In this document: one piece after another, positions 1 through 6,124 of the stretch
How the letters are laid out: each line of letters opens with the position of its first letter
How positions within the stretch are numbered: position 1 is the stretch's first letter
Assembly (NCBI GenBank): GCA_041621755.1
Contig: JBFKAE010000056.1
Location: 1 to 18,324, forward strand
Source of the DNA: Sphingosinicella sp041621755
Lineage (GTDB): Bacteria; Pseudomonadota; Alphaproteobacteria; Sphingomonadales; Sphingomonadaceae
DNA: 18,324 nucleotides
Direction of reading: 5' to 3'
Translations under genes and position numbers: made by a program
The notes under the pieces: generated by a model
The model's input: the letters and a program-made list of their open reading frames with translations, nothing else
Told to the model about the DNA's origin: nothing
Databases searched by the model: none

Positions 1-129
1 CCCCCCAACCCATCCACCAGTGGATCAATCCATCACTTCATCATCCGCCAATCCACCAGTCAAAGGGGGGCGCGGAGATTACATCCCGATATATCCTGCC
101 ACGGTCGAGCGAAAGCGCACGGCCTGTGA
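1..129. other. Left-edge non-coding stretch with clustered ATCCAC/GTGGAT half-sites
   Basis: This is the sequence downstream of the first TonB receptor, up to the window edge. No gene is visible. It holds short repeated words: ATCCAC at 12-17, GTGGAT at 20-25, ATCCA at 28-32 and ATCCAC at 51-56. Neighbouring half-sites are in inverted orientation with 2-nt spacers, and the 10-mer ATCCACCAGT occurs directly repeated at 12-21 and 51-60. A C6 run at 1-6 could pair with a G6 run at 65-70. It may act as a transcript 3' end, but there is no clear terminator with a T tract. Confidence 0.4.
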
Positions 130-2106
130 TCAAAAACGCGCGCGAAATCCGCCATAAACGGCACGGCGTTCAACCGGGTAATATATCACGGAAGTCGGTG
201 AAGCGGTGATCGTCGCCGAAATATCGCCGATTGCTTTTTCGCCAAGCATGTTGCGCACATCGAAAAACACATCAAAGCCCTGGGCAACGCGCGCGCCCGC
301 CGTCAGGCCAAAAAGCGTATAGGCGCTGCCCCGCGTGCTATTATTGTAATCGGCATAGGCAGCCTGCGGTACCCATTCAACACTTGGCGCAATGTGCAGC
401 GCATCGGTCCCGACCCGAACTTCGGCGCGGTAAAGATGCTTAGGAATGACTGGCAGGCGATTGTCGCCATATTGCGCGTCATCGCGGAAGCCAAAGTCGG
501 AATATTGCCAGATTTGCCGCAGCCGCAGCCAGTCGAGCGGCTGCAGATCAAGCCCGGCCTCGATCCCCTGATGCCGTGTGCGAGCGGCGTTGAATGTCGA
601 AGCAGGAATGTCCGGCCCAACGGCAAATTGCAGCAGCTCCCCTTTCAGGGTCGAGCGGTAGAAACTGACATCCCAGCGCACGATACCGGCATGGCCGCGC
701 GAACCGACCTCCGCCGTCCACGCACGCTGTGGAGAGACCGGGACGAATGCCGCGATCTGCGCCAGCTCGATAAAGCCCGGGAACTCGACCGAGCGGTTAT
801 AATTGGCATAAAACTGCACGTCGCTCGCCGGTTCCCAGATCACGCCGACCTTTGGTGAAAAGGCGCTGAAATTTGCCTCTCCCTGCACAATTGTCGGCAA
901 GACCTGATCCTGTTTGCGCAGTCCGTCGGCGTAAATGCCACCAGCCACAAGCGTCAGGCGTTCAACCGGGCGGACACGTGCTTCGCCATAGACGCGAACG
1001 CTGCGCGCCGTCTGATCGGCAGCAAATGTCGGCGCCCCGCGCTTGCCATTGATATTGACGAAGCGCTTTGAACGGACGTCACCGAACTGGGCGCTGGTGC
1101 CAAGTGTCAGCTCGATCGGGCCTGTCACATAGTCCAGTCTGGCCGACACGCCGACATCATTCGACTCCTGATCGACAACCTGAAAAATCGGATGATAAAG
1201 CTGCTTGGCATTGATGAAGCCGCCAAGCGCGATATTGACGTCGCCCAGCACAAGCTGTGTCAGATTCTGCACACGAATGGAATCAATGTCGCGCGCCTGA
1301 TCGCCAAAGCGGTTTCCGGATTCAGGCCGTGTCAGCACGGTCGCACGATCAAGAGCGCCCGGAATCTGCTGACGGATACGGTTGATGCTTGTGTAAAACC
1401 GCGTCGACACCGCCTCGCTGAACATCAGCCCGACATTGCCATGAAAGCGCAGCGTATCGCGTTCGACATGATCGCGATCACCGTCGCTGCTATCGACCTG
1501 CAACGCCGCCCACGCATCGCCGATACCGCGCGCGAAACCCGCCGACACAAGGCCGCGCACCGTGTTGAAGCTGCCGCCGTCAAGTCGAACATAAGCGCCC
1601 GGCGCAGATCTACCAGTTGGCGTCACGCCATTGACAGCGCCGCCGAGCGTACCGCTGCCAAAGCGCAGCGCATTGCCGCCGCGATAGATTTGCAGATGGT
1701 CATAGAAGGTCGGGTCGAGTTCCTGAAAATCGCCATTATCGTCGGCAAGATTGACCGGCACGCCATCCTGCAACAGCGTAATCCCACGCATATGGAACCC
1801 GCGGCTTAAGCCCGACCCGCGGATCGACAGACGCACTTCCTGACCATAGCGCGGCTGAACATAGACGCCGGGTGAAAAGGCCAGCGTATCGCGCAGGGAG
1901 ACAATCCATTTATCGGCATAGTCTTCGGCGCGAACAAAATCGACTCCGCCCGGCGTCGCGCGCAAAGCGCGTTCCGCCTGATCGGCTTGCGAGGCGGCGA
2001 GGACAAGTATTGTGGCATTGGTGTCGGTCGTATTGGCCTGTGCGATGGCAGGCGCGGATACGGCGAACAGGCACGCGCCAAGGCGTGCGAAGGCGGCGGG
2101 TTGCAT
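130..2106 (-). CDS. TonB-dependent outer-membrane receptor (FecA-like plug; metal or metallophore uptake likely)
   Basis: This is an outer-membrane beta-barrel receptor that imports a ligand using TonB/ExbBD energy. With the start at 2106 the product is 658 residues and begins with a clear signal peptide (hydrophobic core ACLFAVSAPA, cleavage near AIAQA). A TonB-box-like ATILVLA follows, then a plug domain (about residues 50-165, with SIRGSG and RFGSGTLGGAVN) and a barrel ending in the usual C-terminal Phe (RARF). The start at 2106 is chosen because AGGA lies 9 nt upstream and the signal peptide begins there; in-frame ATG 2139 and TTG 2148 would add a non-signal leader. It lies 59 nt downstream of a DUF2946-type gene on the same strand, so the two are probably one operon. 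I recall DUF2946 genes near copper-linked TonB receptors and PepSY proteins, which makes a metal or metal complex the best guess, but no residue here proves the substrate. Confidence 0.9.
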   Translation of the reverse strand: MQPAAFARLGACLFAVSAPAIAQANTTDTNATILVLAASQADQAERALRATPGGVDFVRAEDYADKWIVSLRDTLAFSPGVYVQPRYGQEVRLSIRGSGLSRGFHMRGITLLQDGVPVNLADDNGDFQELDPTFYDHLQIYRGGNALRFGSGTLGGAVNGVTPTGRSAPGAYVRLDGGSFNTVRGLVSAGFARGIGDAWAALQVDSSDGDRDHVERDTLRFHGNVGLMFSEAVSTRFYTSINRIRQQIPGALDRATVLTRPESGNRFGDQARDIDSIRVQNLTQLVLGDVNIALGGFINAKQLYHPIFQVVDQESNDVGVSARLDYVTGPIELTLGTSAQFGDVRSKRFVNINGKRGAPTFAADQTARSVRVYGEARVRPVERLTLVAGGIYADGLRKQDQVLPTIVQGEANFSAFSPKVGVIWEPASDVQFYANYNRSVEFPGFIELAQIAAFVPVSPQRAWTAEVGSRGHAGIVRWDVSFYRSTLKGELLQFAVGPDIPASTFNAARTRHQGIEAGLDLQPLDWLRLRQIWQYSDFGFRDDAQYGDNRLPVIPKHLYRAEVRVGTDALHIAPSVEWVPQAAYADYNNSTRGSAYTLFGLTAGARVAQGFDVFFDVRNMLGEKAIGDISATITASPTSVIYYPVERRAVYGGFRARF

Positions 2107-2165
2107 TGGGGAAAATCCTGAATCTGAAACATGGAACATGCGCCGCAATCACGGCGAAACGAATT

Positions 2166-2558
2166 TCAGATCAGTGGTGGTCCCGTCTGTGGTGGTGGCG
2201 GCGCCGCAAGGCCGTTTCCGATACTGACAGTCAGTTTGCGAAATAGCGCCACATGCATCGGCAGCGTCGCGGAAAGGACCGAGGCGAATACCGGCGGCAT
2301 GTCGATCGCCGCACCAAAACCAGAAAAAATACAGGGCTGATGACTGTCGCTTTTGCCACCGCTCGGCGCGTCCTTGCGCAGATTCCCGTCTTCATCGACC
2401 CAGGCTTCAACAACGCCCATGCCGGTACAAAGCGTAATCTTCCAACCATCGGCCGCCGTGGGCATCCACCCCGCTGGCACCAGCACACGGCTCAGCAAAG
2501 CAAACGCAAGTAGCGTCAGCGCCAGACAATTGCCACGGGAAGAAAACAGCCGGTTCAC
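2166..2558 (-). CDS. Small exported DUF2946-like protein
   Basis: A protein of 130 residues with an N-terminal hydrophobic signal/anchor (CLALTLLAFALLSRVLVPAG), followed by the pattern typical of DUF2946 proteins: GWMPTAADGW, then LCTGMG, then a Cys-containing QPCIFSG segment and a Pro-rich tail (APPPPQTGPP). The GTG at 2558 is the only usable start, because an in-frame stop lies eight codons upstream with no ATG/GTG/TTG between. A GAGAG sequence just upstream is a weak ribosome site. The function of the family is unknown. It is often found next to TonB receptors and is thought to be linked to metal, particularly copper, homeostasis (family knowledge from memory). It is first in an apparent operon with the receptor that follows it. 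Confidence 0.7.
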   Translation of the reverse strand: MNRLFSSRGNCLALTLLAFALLSRVLVPAGWMPTAADGWKITLCTGMGVVEAWVDEDGNLRKDAPSGGKSDSHQPCIFSGFGAAIDMPPVFASVLSATLPMHVALFRKLTVSIGNGLAAPPPPQTGPPLI

Positions 2559-2632
2559 GCCGCCGCTCTCGCATCCCTCTCTTTATACTGCAACGGCATT
2601 TTTGTCGCACAACCGGCTATGCTGGCGCAAAA

Positions 2633-2653
2633 TACAATGTGCCGGGCATTGTA
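2633..2653. promoter_or_regulatory. Palindrome upstream of the DUF2946/TonB receptor operon (candidate operator)
   Basis: TACAATG and CATTGTA form perfect 7-nt arms around a 7-nt centre. The palindrome lies 75-95 nt upstream of the GTG at 2558, where a regulator could bind. A -10-like TATAAA on the minus strand lies at 2582-2587, nearer the gene. The arms do not match the Fur or Zur boxes I know. It could instead be a small RNA hairpin at the end of the transcript from 2718. Confidence 0.3.
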
Positions 2654-2670
2654 CATGGTCTTGTGGCTTC

Positions 2671-2700
2671 GATGGCGCGCCCGCAACGGGACGCGCCATC
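2671..2700 (-). terminator. Hairpin downstream of the second TonB receptor (probable terminator)
   Basis: GATGGCGCG at 2671-2679 pairs perfectly with CGCGCCATC at 2692-2700, and two further C-G pairs follow after one mismatch. The hairpin lies 18 nt beyond the stop of the receptor gene that ends at 2718, the right place for a transcript end. No strong T run follows on the minus strand, so its strength as an intrinsic terminator is uncertain. Confidence 0.5.
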
Positions 2701-2717
2701 GCCCCCGTGCAAACCCG

Positions 2718-4952
2718 CTAGAACATGTAATCCAGTCTCACGCCAAGGCTACGCGGGCGGGAATATGCCGTTGTCGCACTCAGCCCGATAAAGCCCGGAC
2801 TGATATAGACGTTGTTCTTTTGAACATTATTCTCAAGATTTGTTGCATATCCCGTGATCGAAAGCCCGGTGCCCGCGACAAAATAAGTCACCGTCAAATC
2901 CGTCTTGGTATTGGAAGGCACCCGGTCGATAATCGGGTGATTATACTCACGCAGGAACAGTTCATCGTGCCAGGTGGTGTTGAGCGCCGCCACGACATTG
3001 CCCGCAGTCCCGATATCAAACCCATATTGCAGACCCGCGGTGATCGTATGCTTCGATACATAGGGCACCTGCTTGCCGCTAAGGTCCGTCCGGCCTAGCC
3101 CGCCCGGATCGTTTGGATTGAAAACCGGTGCAGGGTCGCGGGGGTCGGTGTTGAAATATTCGTCAAACGTTGCATTGATATAGGCATATGACGCGCTCAA
3201 CAGCAGCGAATCCGCAATCTTGAACTGGCCATCGACTTCAAAGCCGTAAAGCGTACTTTTCGCGGCATTTGTCGTAAATTGTCCCGGTGCGTTGTTGATC
3301 GTCGTCAGCGTCGTCAGCTGCATGTCGTCATATGCATAATAGAATGCATCGGCATTGATTTGCGCCAGACCGCCTAACAATTTCGACTTTATACCGGCCT
3401 CGTAGGCCATAATGGTTTCAGGGTCATACGGCGCACCGCTCGAACTGATGTTAAAGCCGCCTGCCTTGTAGCCGTTGGACGCATTGGCATAGACCATCAC
3501 ATCATCGGCCGCATTCCATTCGATACCGGCCTTCCATGTGATCTTGGAAAATGTCGCGCGCCCCGGGAATGCCGCATTGGGAATATCGGGCGGGAACGGC
3601 TGGCCAAAGTTGCCGCGGGTGACTTTCCGGCCGCTTTTCTTGTCATGTGTATAGCGTATGCCTGTTGTCAGCCTGAAGTCATCGGCCAGCGAATATGTCG
3701 TTGACGCAAACCCGGCGATCGTCGAACCGCTACCCCACTCATCAAGCAGGAAGTCAGGCAACGATATCATACCGCCCGGCGTCAGACCGTTGAGACGGAC
3801 CCGCCTGAGAATATAGGTGTCCTCGTCGAAATAATAGGCGCCAAGGATCCATTCCAGAGGACCATTATTGTTTGACGACAGGCGGAATTCAACGCTTTGC
3901 GCGTCATTTTCCTGATCCTTGTTGAAAATACTGACGGGCACTGGCGAGCCGTCAAAATCCTGCTGAAGATGTGTATCCTGCCACAATTTGCCCGCCTGCA
4001 GGAAAGCATCGATATCACCGAAGGATTTTTTCAACCTGATAAATGTCGAGAGCGTTTCCGTGTCATTAAAGGCGGGCGTGTCATTGTTCGCGGTCATATT
4101 GTCGATCGGGTCCGCCGGTACCGTGGCCAGCAGCGCCCGTGTCGGCGGCGGGCCACCAATATTTCTTTCAAGAAACTGCATGGCGACGCCAGAACCATTC
4201 AGATCGCTATAGGTTGCCGAAACCAGAACTTCGAAATCATCGCCAGCATCGAACAGCAACTGTCCCCGCACCGTCAGGTCACCATCACGTCCGAACAGGT
4301 CCTTTGTACCCGGCGCGGTGGAAAGGTTTTTGACATAGCCGCCCTCTTCCGAGCGCACGGCGGAAACCCGGGCCGCGACATTATCGCCGACCGGAACGTT
4401 GAGCATGCCACGAAATTCGAGGAGGTCGCGCGAACCATAGCTCGCCCCGACGCGCCCTTCCAGAACCTGCTTTGGTTCCTTGGAAATGATATTCACAACA
4501 CCACCAGTGGCGTTGCGTCCGTATAATGTCCCTTGTGGGCCGCGCAGCACCTCGACACGGTCAATATCGAAAAACACCGCACTGCCGCCTGCCGGGCGGG
4601 AGATGTAGAAACCGTCATTGTAAAAGGCAACACCAGGATCGGTGATCGATGTCGTCCCCTGAAGGCCGATACCGCGCAGCGAAATCTTGAAGCCGTCCTG
4701 TTCCTGCCCAACGTGCAGGTTGGGAATATAGGATTGCAGCTTCGATACATCGTCGATGCCACGATCTTCCATTTTGTCGCCGGAGATCGCCGATATTGCA
4801 ATCGCCGTATCCTGCAAATTGGTCGCCCGCTTTTCTGCGGTAACCACAATATCGTCAATGCCGATATTGCCCCGGCCACCTTCGGCCTGCGCAACAGCAA
4901 CAGAGGGCGCCAGCAGCGCCACAAGCGCCACACCAGATTTAAGTTTCTTCAT
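2718..4952 (-). CDS. TonB-dependent receptor (sphingomonad catabolic type)
   Basis: An outer-membrane TonB-dependent receptor of 744 residues when started at 4952. It shows a signal peptide (MKKLKSGVALVALLAPSVAVAQA), then IDDIVVTAEKR, the TonB-box/plug entry typical of sphingomonad receptors. The plug has SLRGIG, VEVLRGPQGTLYGRNATGGVVN, and the barrel ends in DYMF with C-terminal Phe. The start at 4952 is preferred over ATG 5033: an AAGGGGAG ribosome site lies just upstream, the signal peptide begins there, and 5033 abuts an operator-like site. Receptors of this type often import aromatic, steroid or other organic compounds in sphingomonads; the ligand is not evident here. The AthS/AthL-like enzyme genes lie just upstream on the same strand after a 326-nt AT-rich gap holding shared operator motifs, which suggests the receptor imports the enzyme's substrate or a precursor (inference). 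Confidence 0.93.
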   Translation of the reverse strand: MKKLKSGVALVALLAPSVAVAQAEGGRGNIGIDDIVVTAEKRATNLQDTAIAISAISGDKMEDRGIDDVSKLQSYIPNLHVGQEQDGFKISLRGIGLQGTTSITDPGVAFYNDGFYISRPAGGSAVFFDIDRVEVLRGPQGTLYGRNATGGVVNIISKEPKQVLEGRVGASYGSRDLLEFRGMLNVPVGDNVAARVSAVRSEEGGYVKNLSTAPGTKDLFGRDGDLTVRGQLLFDAGDDFEVLVSATYSDLNGSGVAMQFLERNIGGPPPTRALLATVPADPIDNMTANNDTPAFNDTETLSTFIRLKKSFGDIDAFLQAGKLWQDTHLQQDFDGSPVPVSIFNKDQENDAQSVEFRLSSNNNGPLEWILGAYYFDEDTYILRRVRLNGLTPGGMISLPDFLLDEWGSGSTIAGFASTTYSLADDFRLTTGIRYTHDKKSGRKVTRGNFGQPFPPDIPNAAFPGRATFSKITWKAGIEWNAADDVMVYANASNGYKAGGFNISSSGAPYDPETIMAYEAGIKSKLLGGLAQINADAFYYAYDDMQLTTLTTINNAPGQFTTNAAKSTLYGFEVDGQFKIADSLLLSASYAYINATFDEYFNTDPRDPAPVFNPNDPGGLGRTDLSGKQVPYVSKHTITAGLQYGFDIGTAGNVVAALNTTWHDELFLREYNHPIIDRVPSNTKTDLTVTYFVAGTGLSITGYATNLENNVQKNNVYISPGFIGLSATTAYSRPRSLGVRLDYMF

Positions 4953-5024
4953 CTCTCTCCCCTTTACGGACCCACAGACAGGATTCGCCGATCCACAGAT
5001 CATCCGTTCACACTTCCCCTTAAG

Positions 5025-5032
5025 TGGATACA
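5025..5032. promoter_or_regulatory. Operator-like core TGGATACA, site 1
   Basis: This fits the palindromic core TGNATNCA and is flanked by AAG on the left and TATAAT on the right. It lies 73 nt upstream of the receptor start at 4952, beside an AT-rich stretch that could be a -10 element. Its AAGTGGAT is also repeated inverted at site 2 (5064-5071). Similar cores recur at 5061, 5225, 9155 and 9321. The pattern resembles GntR-family (FCD-type) operators such as TGTATACA. Confidence 0.5.
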
Positions 5033-5060
5033 TATAATATAGGCACGATCAATCATATAC

Positions 5061-5068
5061 TGCATCCA
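5061..5068. promoter_or_regulatory. Operator-like core TGCATCCA, site 2
   Basis: Read on the minus strand this is AAAAGTGGATGCAGTAT, closely matching the 9321 site (AAAAGTGTATGCATAT). The 8-nt AAGTGGAT/ATCCACTT arms of sites 1 and 2 form an inverted repeat spanning 5022-5071. The pair is placed to control the receptor gene that starts at 4952. Confidence 0.5.
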
Positions 5069-5109
5069 CTTTTAAATTTTGATCGCATGTTGCTAAAATG
5101 CATCTCGGA

Positions 5110-5121
5110 TTAATGCATTAA
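5110..5121. promoter_or_regulatory. Perfect 12-bp palindrome TTAATGCATTAA
   Basis: A perfect palindrome with an ATGCAT centre inside the AT-rich region upstream of the TonB receptor. Another ATGCAT lies at 5098-5103. It does not fit the TGNATNCA core but shares the ATGCAT centre, so it may be a variant or a separate operator. Confidence 0.3.
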
Positions 5122-5187
5122 GATTCATATGTTATATAAGATAAATCCTGCCATACGCCGCGATACGCATAGCGACGCATCCAGATC

Positions 5188-5200
5188 AGGATGACATCCT
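5188..5200. promoter_or_regulatory. Palindrome AGGATG-A-CATCCT
   Basis: Two perfect 6-nt arms around one base. A one-base loop makes an RNA hairpin unlikely, so a protein-binding site is the better reading. It lies between the small-subunit stop (5279) and the TonB receptor. It could also be chance. Confidence 0.25.
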
Positions 5201-5224
5201 AAACAGCCCGATGCTGCTTAATTA

Positions 5225-5232
5225 TGCATACA
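5225..5232. promoter_or_regulatory. Operator-like core TGCATACA, site 3
   Basis: On the minus strand this reads ATAATGTATGCATAATT, sharing TGTATGCATA with the 9321 site. It lies 47 nt beyond the stop of the small-subunit gene and about 270 nt upstream of the TonB receptor start, so it would serve the receptor as a distal site if it is real. Confidence 0.45.
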
Positions 5233-5278
5233 TTATATATGGTCGCCCTGTAAGGGTCTCGCGCGAAATGCAATAAAC

Positions 5279-6124
5279 CTAGGCTGCGGAAAGCGTCACA
5301 TTAAGGACAATGGATTCACTCAGCTCCGATTTGATTGTCACGACCTCGTCAGCACATTCTGGACAGGAAACGTTGACTGCATAGCCGCCACTGCCGTTTG
5401 GCAAATCATCAAAGATGAAGTCACCGAAGTCATCGGTACGCGTTTCAGAGAGCACCGCGCCATCGCGGGTTAAGACCACCTCTGCCCCTGCCACATTCTC
5501 CACCCCATCGGCACCGACCCGCGTGACGTTGCCGCCGATGAACTGATCGAAAAAGCGACTGGCGTTTTTGTAGTAGACGCGCGGTCCAGTTTCCAGTTCA
5601 GGGCGCAAAACCGACAAGCGATCGGCAACCACTTTCGTGCGCATCTCCTGATCGGTTGCATGTACAACGGTAAGAGCGTCGGTCGGGCAGCTTTGCACAC
5701 AGCGCGGCGCGTCCCATCCCTGATCGAGCAGGTGGGCATCAAAATTCCAGGCTTGCGGCACGTTCTGCTCTTCATTCCATACGATCATGCCATAAGGACA
5801 CGCGTCGACAAGGTCGCGGCGGCCGATCGCTTTGACGGGGTCGATCAACACAATCCCGTCTGCGCGCTGCCTGATCGCGCCGTCCGCTGCCTTGACGCAG
5901 GGCGCATCTGCGCAATGGTTACACATTTTGGGCAGAAACTGGACGTCGACCATCGAACCCGAACCGCGCACACGGCGCTCGACATCCAGCACTTTCAGGT
6001 TGGCCGCGCCCGGCTTTGAATAGCCTTCAAAGGCGTTGCCAAGATTTTCGTCAAGCGTAGCAACGACGCAATTATTGCAGTTCGTGCACTTGGCTGAATC
6101 GATCACCAGATTCCACGTTTTCAT
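5279..6124 (-). CDS. AthS/RhS-like small subunit of a transhydroxylase-family molybdoenzyme (Fe-S protein)
   Basis: A 281-residue partner of the large subunit encoded just upstream. It follows the layout of AthS of pyrogallol-phloroglucinol transhydroxylase: an N-terminal ferredoxin-type Fe-S region (about 1-155), a linker with RPELETGPRVYYKN, and a C-terminal Cna-B/transthyretin-like beta domain (about 199-281). Visible Cys ligands are C13, C16, C19 (motif I), C68, C71, C76 and C109 (motifs II/III), and C142 and C146 (motif IV). Three ligands present in AthS are missing: the fourth Cys of motif I is Thr23, and the C-x2-C before AHLL is Trp126 and Asp129. These would together form one [4Fe-4S] site, so two clusters rather than three are expected. 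No Tat or Sec signal is visible, which implies a cytoplasmic protein. The ATG at 6124 lies inside the large-subunit gene (53-nt overlap), so translation is probably coupled. Confidence 0.85.
   Translation of the reverse strand: MKTWNLVIDSAKCTNCNNCVVATLDENLGNAFEGYSKPGAANLKVLDVERRVRGSGSMVDVQFLPKMCNHCADAPCVKAADGAIRQRADGIVLIDPVKAIGRRDLVDACPYGMIVWNEEQNVPQAWNFDAHLLDQGWDAPRCVQSCPTDALTVVHATDQEMRTKVVADRLSVLRPELETGPRVYYKNASRFFDQFIGGNVTRVGADGVENVAGAEVVLTRDGAVLSETRTDDFGDFIFDDLPNGSGGYAVNVSCPECADEVVTIKSELSESIVLNVTLSAA

Noticed and set aside
1..60. Possible CRISPR-like repeat (ATCCACCAGT twice)
   Set aside because: Only two short copies, no regular spacers and no cas genes.
1192..1809. 205-residue open frame on the plus strand inside the first TonB receptor
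   Set aside because: Antisense shadow of a GC-rich gene with no recognisable fold.
3897..4526. 209-residue open frame on the plus strand inside the second TonB receptor
   Set aside because: It lies opposite the receptor's plug and barrel, which have clear family motifs; it has no ribosome site or domain.
4953..5033. Start of the second TonB receptor at ATG 5033
   Set aside because: It would put 27 residues before a typical signal peptide and abuts an operator-like site; ATG 4952 has a strong ribosome site.
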